6,697 nt of DNA, taken from positions 1 through 6,697 of the forward strand of contig JAEWCA010000177.1 in the NCBI GenBank assembly GCA_023390875.1. The letters are read 5' to 3'. Origin of the DNA: Actinomycetes bacterium. GTDB lineage: Bacteria; Actinomycetota; Actinomycetes; Actinomycetales; Cellulomonadaceae. Numbering within the stretch: position 1 is the stretch's first letter; every line of letters starts with the position of its first letter. Below the pieces are notes generated by a model. It worked only from the letters and a program-made list of their open reading frames with translations. It had not been told where the DNA came from and ran no database searches. Below are positions 1 through 5,659 of this stretch, piece by piece. The translations under genes and the position numbers were made by a program.

Positions 1-58
1 AGGCCACCAGATCTAGAACCTTGCGCCGGAACTCCGGCGGATACCCACGTCGTCCCAC
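1..58 (-). CDS. IS3-family transposase OrfA, N-terminal fragment
   Basis: The minus strand from 58 down to 2 reads VGRRGYPPEFRRKVLDLVA, starting at a GTG at 58-56. The pattern G-x-x-x-YPPEFRRKVLDLV is the typical beginning of the helix-turn-helix OrfA (Tnp_1/HTH type) of IS3-family elements, which binds the element's ends and provides the N-terminal part of the frameshifted OrfAB transposase. An AGGAGG lies at 68-63, four bases upstream of the GTG, and an in-frame stop at 76-74 rules out a longer frame. Only 19 codons are inside the window; the rest of OrfA and all of OrfB lie to the left. Whether the copy is intact cannot be told. Confidence 0.7.
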   Translation of the reverse strand, partial: MGRRGYPPEFRRKVLDLVA

Positions 59-140
59 AGCCCCTCCTCGGGGTCAGGTGGCACGAGAATCCAGCAACCC
101 GACTCCACCGAACAAGGGGCTGACCAGAGCCTCCATGGAA

Positions 141-154
141 CCCGGGGCGGTTCA
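141..154 (-). repeat. probable terminal inverted repeat of the IS3-type element
   Basis: On the minus strand this reads TGAACCGCCCCGGG, a TG-starting GC-rich tip upstream of OrfA. I assign it as the IS end from memory of similar actinobacterial IS3 ends and from its position; the partner repeat is outside the window. Confidence 0.45.
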
Positions 155-311
155 CACCTCGATCCTGCACGGCGACACTGGCGTCGTTCGTGTGGGCGAC
201 CGTCACGAGTTCATCACCGACCCGGGCTCGAGTTCGAGCGACTACCAGTGGTGGATCCCGCGAACCTGCACTGCGATCGAGCCCCAGTCGGGTCCTCGTG
301 GAGCGCGATGA
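155..311 (+). pseudogene. 5'-truncated reading frame next to the IS3 end
   Basis: From the inferred IS boundary to a TGA at 309-311 there is an open frame whose product has balanced composition, for example GDTGVVRVGDRHEFITDPGS followed by SSSDYQWWIPRTCTA. Third codon positions are mostly G or C, and the other frames here give Arg/Ser/Pro-rich shadows. The frame continues backwards into the IS end (ATG at 135 inside the IS), but there is no ribosome-binding site for that ATG. The best reading is the last ~50 codons of a gene whose 5' part was cut off by the IS3 insertion. I do not recognise the family. An alternative is a short gene starting at GTG 192 (39 codons), which has no visible ribosome-binding site. 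Confidence 0.45.
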
Positions 312-358
312 GCCGACGCGACTTGGGCGGGGGCGTCGCGCGCTGAAGGTCGAGCGAC

Positions 359-610
359 ATGACCCAACACAAAGGAACCCGGCCATGTCACTACTGCCAG
401 CACGACCTGGACGAGCACCTAATGGTTCTCGTGGTCGAACGTCCCGCGCCCATGGGGATGATCACGTGTCCGAGCCCCGGCTGCCAGTGCGGCAGCACGT
501 GGCGCGCCGGCACGCGGCAGTCCACATCGGAGGACGTTGAAGAGACACGCCGCGTCATGCGAGACGCGCTGGCCCGCGCACGACGCCCCGTTCCGCGCTT
601 CTTGCGCTGA
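359..610 (+). CDS. small cysteine-rich, probably zinc-binding protein (83 aa)
   Basis: I do not recognise a named family. The 83-residue product has C10 and C13 in a CHYC motif, with H15 and H20 following, and a second cluster CPSPGCQCG with C37, C42 and C44. A CxxC plus a second Cys cluster about 24 residues later suggests a zinc ribbon or a similar metal-stabilised fold. The second half (residues 57-83) is charged and likely helical, ending in an Arg-rich tail (RRPVPRFLR), which would suit nucleic-acid or protein binding, although that is inference. The ATG is preceded by GAAGG at 345-349 with nine bases spacing. A strong hairpin terminator starts five bases after the stop, so this is the last gene of its transcript. 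Small proteins of this look are common in actinobacterial phages and integrated elements. Confidence 0.7.
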   Translation: MTQHKGTRPCHYCQHDLDEHLMVLVVERPAPMGMITCPSPGCQCGSTWRAGTRQSTSEDVEETRRVMRDALARARRPVPRFLR

Positions 611-615
611 AGCTC

Positions 616-646
616 AGTGAGGGGCCCAGATTCGGGGCCCCTCACT
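616..646 (+). terminator. strong hairpin, probable factor-independent terminator
   Basis: A perfect 12-bp stem (616-627 with 635-646, left arm AGTGAGGGGCCC) closes a 7-base loop. It begins five bases after the stop of the Cys-rich gene. No T-run follows, which is common for terminators in high-GC actinobacteria. The stem is symmetric, so it could act on both strands. Confidence 0.75.
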
Positions 647-761
647 CGCACGAGATGCCGACGACCGTCCTCCGCCACCCGGACCCCTCGGCAGAGAGAG
701 GCGGCTGAACGACACGCGCGTGACCTGCCCCGATGTCGGTCCGACCAGGCACACTTCTTCC

Positions 762-1448
762 ATGAGTAGCGCGCTACCTGCGGGTGGGGCCGATCCAGCC
801 GGCACTCAGGCCGGTCGGAATCCAGCGCCTCCACAGGTCCAGGTCGTGACGGCAGCCCATCGGGCTACCTTCGGCGCGTTCCTCGACCAGGGTCGCTGGC
901 TGCTGGGGGAGCAGCAGCGCCGTGGGGCGTCCTTCCAGGCGAACGCGGTCGCTCTGCTCGGGTTCGATGGGATCGTCCTCGGCATCCTGGCAACCGGCGA
1001 CTTTCTTGTCGCTGACGACTTCTGGTCGTTCCGGTCTGTGGCCGGTCGGCTGGCTGTCTTGCTGCTGGCCGTTTCGGCGTTGTGCGCGGTCCGCGTCATC
1101 TCGCCGCGGGGTGCCGGCTCGGTCGTCATCGACGACACGTTGGATGGGTGGGAGGGCGTCTATCGCGCTCCGAGCGCCGGTGAACGGCCGTTTGAGGCTG
1201 AGCAGCAATTCGCGCACATGCTGCTGGCACGAGATCCGGTCCCGGCGACTCCTGGGCCCGCTGCACGGCGCTGGCGCTCCCGCAGAACTGACGGGAAGCA
1301 AGTGCTGCATGACGCTGCTCGCTTGGCGGAGTTCCGCAGCGACTGGACCCGGTACTCCGGGTGGCTGCTCTTGGCGGCACTGACGGCGCTGGTGATCCTG
1401 ATGTCAACGACGGCTGAAAATGAACCCCCTGGCGACGGTCGAAAGTGA
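762..1448 (+). CDS. three-helix membrane protein of unknown function, C-terminus altered by IS21 insertion
   Basis: The 228-residue product has a Pro/Gly/Ala-rich N-terminus (1-27), an amphipathic stretch (about 30-57, FLDQGRWLLGEQQRRGASFQ), hydrophobic segments at about 59-78 (ALLGFDGIVLGILA), 93-112 and 199-215, and a soluble part at about 113-197 with Arg-rich residues 169-175. No enzyme motif is seen, and I cannot name the family. The start is the ATG at 762; a GTG at 720 would add 14 residues with no ribosome-binding site. No clear Shine-Dalgarno precedes 762, and CACACT at 750-755 is only a weak leaderless -10. The IS21 element begins at 1415, inside codon 218, so residues 219-228 (ENEPPGDGRK) and the stop are IS-encoded. 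The original end is probably 3540-3645. All three helices are retained, so function may survive. Confidence 0.65.
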   Translation: MSSALPAGGADPAGTQAGRNPAPPQVQVVTAAHRATFGAFLDQGRWLLGEQQRRGASFQANAVALLGFDGIVLGILATGDFLVADDFWSFRSVAGRLAVLLLAVSALCAVRVISPRGAGSVVIDDTLDGWEGVYRAPSAGERPFEAEQQFAHMLLARDPVPATPGPAARRWRSRRTDGKQVLHDAARLAEFRSDWTRYSGWLLLAALTALVILMSTTAENEPPGDGRK

Positions 1449-1454
1449 ACCCCT
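1415..1454 (+). repeat. IS21 left end: outer and inner terminal repeats
   Basis: The outer copy TGAAAATGAACCCC starts at 1415 and the inner copy CGAAAGTGAACCCC at 1440, a spacing of 25 bp. GGCGACGG lies between them at 1431-1438. The same layout appears inverted at the right end. These are the expected binding sites for the IstA transposase. Confidence 0.8.
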
Positions 1455-1466
1455 CTCGTGGTGTGG

Positions 1467-2255
1467 TCAGTCGGTGGCGGCCGCGGGTGGGCGGCCGAGG
1501 TCGCGGTTCTTGAGCCGGTAGGAGTCGCCTTTGAGGGCGATGACCTCGGCGTGGTGGACGAGGCGGTCGATCATGGCGGCGGCGACGGTGTCGTCGCCGA
1601 ACACCTCGCCCCAGCGTCCGAACGGCTTGTTGCTGGTGACGATCAGCGACGCGCGTTCGTAGCGGGACGAGACGAGCTGGAAGAACAGGTTCGCGGCCTC
1701 GGGCTCGAAGGGGATGTAGCCGACCTCGTCGATCACGAGCAGCGGGTAGCGGCCCAGGCGGCGCAGCTCGTCTTGCAGTCGCCCGTCGTGGTGCGCGCCA
1801 GCGAGCCGGTCGACCCATTCGGAGGCGGTGGCGAACAGGACCCGGTGGCCGGCTTGGCAGGCGCGGACCGCGATGCCGGTCGCAAGGTGGGTCTTGCCGG
1901 TGCCGGGCGGTCCGAGGAAGACGACGTTCTCGCGGGCGGTGACGAAGTCCAGGGTCCCGAGGTGGGCGATCTGGTCGCGGCCCAGTCCGCGGGCGTGTTC
2001 GAAGTCGAAGTCCTCGAGCGACTTGCGGGCCGGGAACCGGGCGGCGCGGATGCGTCCCTCCCCGCCGTGCGACTCGCGGGCGGCGACTTCGCGTTGCAGG
2101 CAGGCGGCGAGGAACTCCTCGTGGGTCCAGGACTCAGCCCGGGCGCGTTCGGCGAGCCGGTCGACGGCGTCGCGCAGGGTCGGGGCCTTCAGTGCGCGGG
2201 TCAGGAACGCGAGCTCGCTGGACACGTCCCGGGCCGGGGCCTTGGTGGTGGGCAT
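1467..2255 (-). CDS. istB: IstB, AAA+ ATPase helper of IS21 transposition
   Basis: IstB is the ATP-dependent partner of IstA; in the IS21 family it assembles on target DNA and stimulates strand transfer. The 262-residue product has the normal family length. The Walker A motif GPPGTGKT is at 115-122 and Walker B LLVIDE at 172-177, followed by GYIPFEPEAANLFFQLVSSR, the usual IstB continuation. Sensor-type residues follow in TSNKPFGRWGEVFGDD (207-222) and MIDRLVHHAEVI (228-239). The N-terminal 75 residues form the helical domain ahead of the ATPase core. The ATG overlaps the istA stop by one base (TGATG, 2257-2253), with GAGG seven bases upstream inside istA, so translation is probably coupled. 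Confidence 0.95.
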   Translation of the reverse strand: MPTTKAPARDVSSELAFLTRALKAPTLRDAVDRLAERARAESWTHEEFLAACLQREVAARESHGGEGRIRAARFPARKSLEDFDFEHARGLGRDQIAHLGTLDFVTARENVVFLGPPGTGKTHLATGIAVRACQAGHRVLFATASEWVDRLAGAHHDGRLQDELRRLGRYPLLVIDEVGYIPFEPEAANLFFQLVSSRYERASLIVTSNKPFGRWGEVFGDDTVAAAMIDRLVHHAEVIALKGDSYRLKNRDLGRPPAAATD

Positions 2256-3475
2256 CAGGCGACCTCGGTCAGGCCGAACGCGGCGTCATAGGCGCCCAGG
2301 TCCCGCTGCTCGACCTCGTCGGCGGGCGGCGCCGGCGGACGGTGGGCCGCAGCGGCGGACATCGCCAGCGCGGCGGCCTTGTGAGCCGGGTCGGTGATCG
2401 TCTGCCAGCGTGCCCAACACCGGTCGTGGACCGCGACAACCTTCGACCCGAGGCGGACCGTGACCTGATGCATGTCGGCGAGCACGTCGACGAACCGACC
2501 GACCGCGACCGGGTCGACGGAGTAGTCGTTGGAGCCCAGGCGAACGTAGTGATCCCGCGGCAGCCGGACCCGCTCACGCCAGCCCAGCGCAGGGGCCACC
2601 GGGGGCAGGGTGAGCATCGCGTCGCGGTCGACGACCCAGCGGTCGACCGGCCGGCAGCCCAGCGCCCGATGCTTGCGCCGGTTCGCCAGCGGCAACCAGT
2701 CGGCCAGCTGGGCGTTGAAGTCGCTCGGGCCGGTGAACGTGCGCCCGGGCAGGAACGAGGTCTCCAAGTACTGGTTCGCGCGCTCGACCAGCCCCTTGGC
2801 CTCCGGGTCGCGCGGCCGGCACTGGTGGACCCCGATGCCGAGACAGCCGCGGAACGCCTCGAAGTCCTCGGTCAGCTTCGGGCGCCCGGCCCGCCAGGAC
2901 CCGACGGCGGCCTCGTTGTCCCAGACCAGCTCGCGCGGGACGGCGCCCATCGCGCTCAGCAGCAGCCAGTGCCCGGCGATCAGGTCGGGCGCCTGCCGGG
3001 AGGGCAGCATGACCGCGAACGTCATCCGCGAGTAGCCCGCGACCATCACCAGCACCGGCGGGGACCCGACCTGCCCGGCGCCGAGCGGGACGTCGACCGG
3101 CGGGAACCACAGGTCGCACTGCAGGCGGTGCCCGGGCTTGTAGCTGGTGCGCGTCGCCGGGTCGGGCGGCAGGTAGTACGGGCGCAGCACCCGGACCCGG
3201 TCCTTCAGGACCGTCAAGGAGTGGGTCCAGCCGATCCGCTGCGCGATCACCGTGGCCGGCATGCTCGGGCACGCCGCGAGCAGCGCGCGGACCTGCGACT
3301 CGACCGCGTCGACCAACGAGCCCCTCGCCGGGCGCTCGTACTTCGGTGGGACGTCCCGGGCCAGCGCGCGGCGCACCGCGTTCCTCGAGACCGACAGCCG
3401 ACGCGCGATCGCTTTGATCGCCATGCCCTCGACCCGATGCAGCCGCCGGATCTCCGCCCAGTCCTCCACGGTCAT
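2255..3475 (-). CDS. istA: IstA, DDE transposase of the IS21 family
   Basis: IstA cuts and joins the element's ends. In the 406-residue product, an N-terminal helix-turn-helix lies at about 2-40 (MAIKAIARRLSVSRNAVRRAL). The integrase-type catalytic core follows, with D121 in LQCDLWF, D186 in LVWDNEA and E231 in KGLVERANQYLETSF, a complete DDE triad. A C-terminal beta-rich part (about 310-365, NDYSVDPVAVGR) is typical of IstA. For the start I chose ATG 3475, which has GAGG (3485-3482) six bases upstream. GTG 3478 abuts AGGAGG and is too close, and GTG 3469 (nine bases from AGGAGG) is a possible alternative. No internal stop or frameshift is seen. Confidence 0.95.
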   Translation of the reverse strand: MTVEDWAEIRRLHRVEGMAIKAIARRLSVSRNAVRRALARDVPPKYERPARGSLVDAVESQVRALLAACPSMPATVIAQRIGWTHSLTVLKDRVRVLRPYYLPPDPATRTSYKPGHRLQCDLWFPPVDVPLGAGQVGSPPVLVMVAGYSRMTFAVMLPSRQAPDLIAGHWLLLSAMGAVPRELVWDNEAAVGSWRAGRPKLTEDFEAFRGCLGIGVHQCRPRDPEAKGLVERANQYLETSFLPGRTFTGPSDFNAQLADWLPLANRRKHRALGCRPVDRWVVDRDAMLTLPPVAPALGWRERVRLPRDHYVRLGSNDYSVDPVAVGRFVDVLADMHQVTVRLGSKVVAVHDRCWARWQTITDPAHKAAALAMSAAAAHRPPAPPADEVEQRDLGAYDAAFGLTEVA

Positions 3476-3496
3476 CACCCTCCTCAGCGTCGCCGA

Positions 3497-3536
3497 GGGG
3501 GTCCGTTTTCATCCGTCGCCACGGGGTCAGTTTTCA
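3497..3536 (-). repeat. IS21 right end: outer and inner terminal repeats
   Basis: Read on the minus strand, the outer copy TGAAAACTGACCCC starts at 3536 and the inner copy TGAAAACGGACCCC at 3511, again 25 bp apart, with GGCGACGG between them. A third, weaker GGCGACGCTGAGG follows at about 3495-3483, running into the istA ribosome-binding site. Confidence 0.8.
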
Positions 3537-3645
3537 GGCGTCGCCGACACGCGGCAGCCTGCCGAGCTACCCGCTTGTGCCCGTACGCCGCGAGCAGCGC
3601 GAGCAGCTCGTCGGTCGCGCACGTGCAGGACTGGCGCGTTGGTGA
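3537..3645 (+). pseudogene. candidate displaced 3' end of the three-helix membrane protein gene
   Basis: If the IS21 element and one GGC copy are removed, the frame of the 762-1448 gene continues without a stop from 3540 to TGA at 3643-3645. This adds 34 residues after A218, beginning SPTRGSLPSYPLVPVRRE and ending GRARAGLARW. That would give an original protein of about 252 residues with a basic cytosolic tail. Third positions in this frame are mostly G/C. An open stretch of 35 codons is not rare in GC-rich DNA, so this is a reconstruction and not proof. It carries no start of its own. Confidence 0.4.
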
Positions 3646-3666
3646 GCGCAAGGCACCGGATAGCCT
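3639..3666 (+). promoter_or_regulatory. promoter of the serine hydrolase gene, leaderless type
   Basis: TTGGTG (3639-3644), a 16-bp spacer and TAGCCT (3661-3666) are followed by only six bases before the ATG at 3673. The TAnnnT hexamer at this distance is the signature of leaderless transcripts in actinobacteria, where the first transcribed base is the A of ATG. This explains the lack of a Shine-Dalgarno and supports the chosen start. The -35 lies within the candidate displaced tail of the upstream gene. Confidence 0.6.
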
Positions 3667-3672
3667 CACGGG

Positions 3673-4548
3673 ATGGCTTCAGCAGCGTCCGTCCTCGATC
3701 GGATCGTCACGGCGATCGACGCGGCGAAGCTGGCCGCTTACGGCGTGCATGTTCTCATCGGCGATGACGAGGCGCAGCACCGCTGGCGCAGCGATGATCG
3801 CGTGAACCTCTACTCCGTCTCGAAGGGCGTGAGCGCGCTGGCGGCGGGGATCGCCGTCGACGAAGGGCTCCTGTCGATGGAGACACGAGCCGCGGAGCTG
3901 CTGCCGACGATGCATCTTGGGGCTGGCGTCGAAGCGGTGACCCTGCGCCATCTGCTGACCATGACGAGCGGCATCGACTTCGAGTGGTTCGGCAGCCACG
4001 TCGTCCCCTGGCCCGATCTCGCCCAGGAGATGCTGCGCCGCCCCACGAGGGGGCCTGGCGCGGTGTTCCAGTACTCCGACGCCAGCACCTACGTCGCGAT
4101 GCGCATGCTGGGCTCGGTCGTCGGCGACGTGCGCGACTGGCTCCTGCCGCGGTTGTTCGACCCGCTCGGCATCCACAATCCGCAGTGGCATCGATGCCCA
4201 CAGGGTTGGATCGTGGCGGGCAGCGGCCTGGAGCTGCGAACTGAGGAGCTCGCGCGAATCGGTCGTGTGCTCCGCGACCGAGGGAGCTGGCACGGGCATC
4301 GGATCGTCAGTGACTCCTGGATCGATGCCATGCACTCGAGCTGGGTCGCCACGGGTTGGGGCGAAGGCTCGTCGCGCTACGGCGTCGGCGTGTGGGAAGG
4401 CCCCGGCGACGGCTGGCGCCTTGACGGGCTCTACGGACAGTACGTGTACCTACCCACGAGCGGCGATGCGGTCGTCACGATCACGGCCCACGAGGAGGCC
4501 CGCGACCGGCTGCTCGTTCAGATCGTTGCGGAGGCCGTCGCCGGGTGA
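3673..4548 (+). CDS. serine hydrolase, beta-lactamase/penicillin-binding-protein-like fold
   Basis: The 291-residue product belongs to the Beta-lactamase (class C-like) serine hydrolase superfamily, whose members include esterases, peptidases and beta-lactamases. S48-V-S-K51 in LYSVSKGVSAL is the SxxK nucleophile and base. TLRHLLTMTSGIDF (90-103) is the highly conserved segment after it. Y134-S135-D136 takes the place of YxN. DGLYGQ (251-256), followed by YVYLP, replaces the KTG/HxG box. No signal peptide or transmembrane segment is seen, so it should be cytoplasmic, which argues against a secreted beta-lactamase and for an esterase or peptidase-like role. The substrate is not predictable. 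The ATG at 3673 is fixed by the leaderless-type promoter six bases upstream. Confidence 0.9.
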   Translation: MASAASVLDRIVTAIDAAKLAAYGVHVLIGDDEAQHRWRSDDRVNLYSVSKGVSALAAGIAVDEGLLSMETRAAELLPTMHLGAGVEAVTLRHLLTMTSGIDFEWFGSHVVPWPDLAQEMLRRPTRGPGAVFQYSDASTYVAMRMLGSVVGDVRDWLLPRLFDPLGIHNPQWHRCPQGWIVAGSGLELRTEELARIGRVLRDRGSWHGHRIVSDSWIDAMHSSWVATGWGEGSSRYGVGVWEGPGDGWRLDGLYGQYVYLPTSGDAVVTITAHEEARDRLLVQIVAEAVAG

Positions 4549-4715
4549 GTACGTCGATCGAGCGCAGTCGATCTGTCGTGCATGGACACCTGCGAGGGGG
4601 GTCGCGCCCCGTGCCCGGCATCATCGACCACCCGCGTCTCGACGTCGTCGCCGTGGTCCTCGTCTTGCCCCTCCTCCACGGCTCCCGTCGTGGCTGGCGT
4701 GTCGGTGCTCGGACC

Positions 4716-4721
4716 TAGTGT
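4716..4721 (+). promoter_or_regulatory. leaderless-type -10 element of the DinB gene
   Basis: TAGTGT (TAnnnT) lies seven bases ahead of the ATG at 4729, and no Shine-Dalgarno is present. This places transcription start at or next to the ATG. No good -35 is seen. The rest of the 180-bp gap 4549-4728 shows no gene. Confidence 0.55.
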
Positions 4722-4728
4722 GCGCAGC

Positions 4729-5448
4729 ATGACGCGGTTCGTCGACGAGGATCTGCACGGTGCGGAGTTCCGCGAGTGCGATCTGACCGGGGCACGCCTG
4801 ATCGGGGTCGTCATGCAGGATGCCGTGATCGACGGGCTGGTCACCAACCTCGTGGTGAACGGTGTCGAGGTCACCGAGTACGTCGAGGCAGAGCTCGACC
4901 GGCGTCATCCGGTGCGGGTGCTGATCCGCTCCGAGGACCCTGCCGATCTGCGCGAGGCAGCGCGCCGGCTCCACGCCGGCTGGGCGGCCACGATCGAGCG
5001 CATCCGCCGTACGCCCGGCATCGAGCGTCGCAGCGTGAACGACGAGTGGTCGGCGGTGCAGACGATGCGCCACCTGGTCTTCGTCCACGACTCGTGGTTC
5101 CGCCGCTGCTGCCTGGGCTCGACGGAGCTGTTCACGCCGATGGGCATCGGGAACGTCGTCGAGCCCTACCGGGGAGCGCACGGGCTGGACCTCTCGCTCG
5201 ATCCGACCCTCGACGAGGTGGTGAGCGTGCGTGACGCCCAGGCGGCCGAGCTCGAGGCCTGGCTCGACGAGCTCACCGTCGAGCAGCTCGCAGCGCGAGC
5301 GCCGGTGCCCGACGACGACGTCTGGCCGCCGTACGCCCGGGGGCGTTCGGTGCGGCAGTGCCTCGGCACGGTGCTCCGCGAGACCTTCGAGCACCACCGC
5401 TTCTGCGTCCGCGACCTCGATCTCATCGAGGCGCAGCACGGTGAGTAG
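4729..5448 (+). CDS. pentapeptide-repeat / DinB-like fusion protein
   Basis: The 239-residue product starts with about five pentapeptide units (12-36, AEFRE CDLTG ARLIG VVMQD AVIDG), continues through a linker containing VEAELDRRHP (52-61), and then has a four-helix DinB-like domain (about 70-235). The candidate metal-binding histidines are H115 and H120 in MRHLVFVHDSW and H222/H223 in FEHHRF; W107 in DEWSAVQ matches the conserved WS of the family. DinB-superfamily proteins include thiol-dependent (mycothiol or bacillithiol) transferases and isomerases, but many members are uncharacterised and no substrate can be assigned here. A longer frame starting at 4582 exists, but its first 49 residues are low-complexity and the promoter at 4716-4721 lies inside it, so ATG 4729 is preferred. 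Confidence 0.88.
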   Translation: MTRFVDEDLHGAEFRECDLTGARLIGVVMQDAVIDGLVTNLVVNGVEVTEYVEAELDRRHPVRVLIRSEDPADLREAARRLHAGWAATIERIRRTPGIERRSVNDEWSAVQTMRHLVFVHDSWFRRCCLGSTELFTPMGIGNVVEPYRGAHGLDLSLDPTLDEVVSVRDAQAAELEAWLDELTVEQLAARAPVPDDDVWPPYARGRSVRQCLGTVLRETFEHHRFCVRDLDLIEAQHGE

Positions 5449-5524
5449 GGCCCCCGACGGACCCAGCATCGTGCGGATGCGCGCGTCGGCCAAGGAGGCA
5501 CCCTCGGAGTGGTTCGATCTGCGG

Positions 5525-5552
5525 TGCCTCTCGACATGTCTGTCGAGAGGCA
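5525..5552 (+). terminator. hairpin between the DinB gene and the membrane protein gene
   Basis: A perfect 11-bp stem (5525-5535 with 5542-5552, left arm TGCCTCTCGAC) closes a 6-base loop ATGTCT. It lies 77 bases after the DinB stop. There is no T-run. It is a probable terminator; a protein-binding palindrome is possible. The rest of the gap 5449-5659 shows no gene I would support. Confidence 0.5.
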
Positions 5553-5659
5553 AGCCGTCGATGGTCTGACCACGCCTCACGTCGTCACTGTCGAGCTGCC
5601 CACCGTGCCCGAGCCCGAGCTGGCTGGAGCGGGGGCGGGCGGACGGGTGCCGCGCCAGG

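Larger units (their letters stand above)
1..154 (-). mobile_element. IS3-family insertion sequence, left end (partial, runs off window)
   Basis: This stretch contains the start of an OrfA-type transposase (1-58, minus strand), a ribosome-binding site, a short leader and a probable terminal repeat ending at 154. Read on the minus strand, the tip begins TGAACCGCCCCGGG, which resembles the ends I remember for actinobacterial IS3-family elements. The leader from the tip to the OrfA start is about 95 bp, a normal distance for this family. Only one end is visible, so the inverted repeat and the target duplication cannot be checked. The outer boundary at 154 is an inference; the presence of an IS3-type OrfA is much firmer. 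Confidence 0.65.
1415..3536 (-). mobile_element. IS21-family insertion sequence, apparently complete
   Basis: The element carries istA then istB, both on the minus strand, between inverted ends starting TGAAAA (left, 1415) and ending TTTTCA (right, 3536). Over the outer 24 bases, the two ends match at 20 positions. Each end also carries a second inner copy of the repeat offset by 25 bp, the multi-repeat arrangement known for IS21-family elements. Both proteins are full length with intact catalytic motifs, so the copy looks potentially active. The flanks share only GGC (1412-1414 and 3537-3539), shorter than the 4-8 bp duplication usual for the family. There is no cargo gene. The length is 2122 bp. 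Confidence 0.9.

Noticed and set aside
308..346. 12-codon frame starting at the ATGA that ends the truncated frame
   Set aside because: It is too short and of simple composition (MSRRDLGGGVAR), with no supporting signal. The real start downstream at 359 has its own ribosome-binding site.
3484..3669. Minus-strand frame of 61 codons containing ELLALLAAYGHKR
   Set aside because: It runs through the IS end and the serine hydrolase promoter and has only a GTG start without a ribosome-binding site. It could be a remnant but nothing supports it.
2192..3805. Long plus-strand open frame of 537 codons across the IS element
   Set aside because: It is antisense to istA, whose helix-turn-helix and DDE residues are intact; the product is Arg/Pro/Gln/Asp-rich low-complexity sequence.
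4582..4728. 49-residue N-terminal extension of the DinB protein
   Set aside because: It is Ser/Thr/Pro-rich low complexity, and the TAGTGT promoter element falls inside it next to the ATG at 4729.
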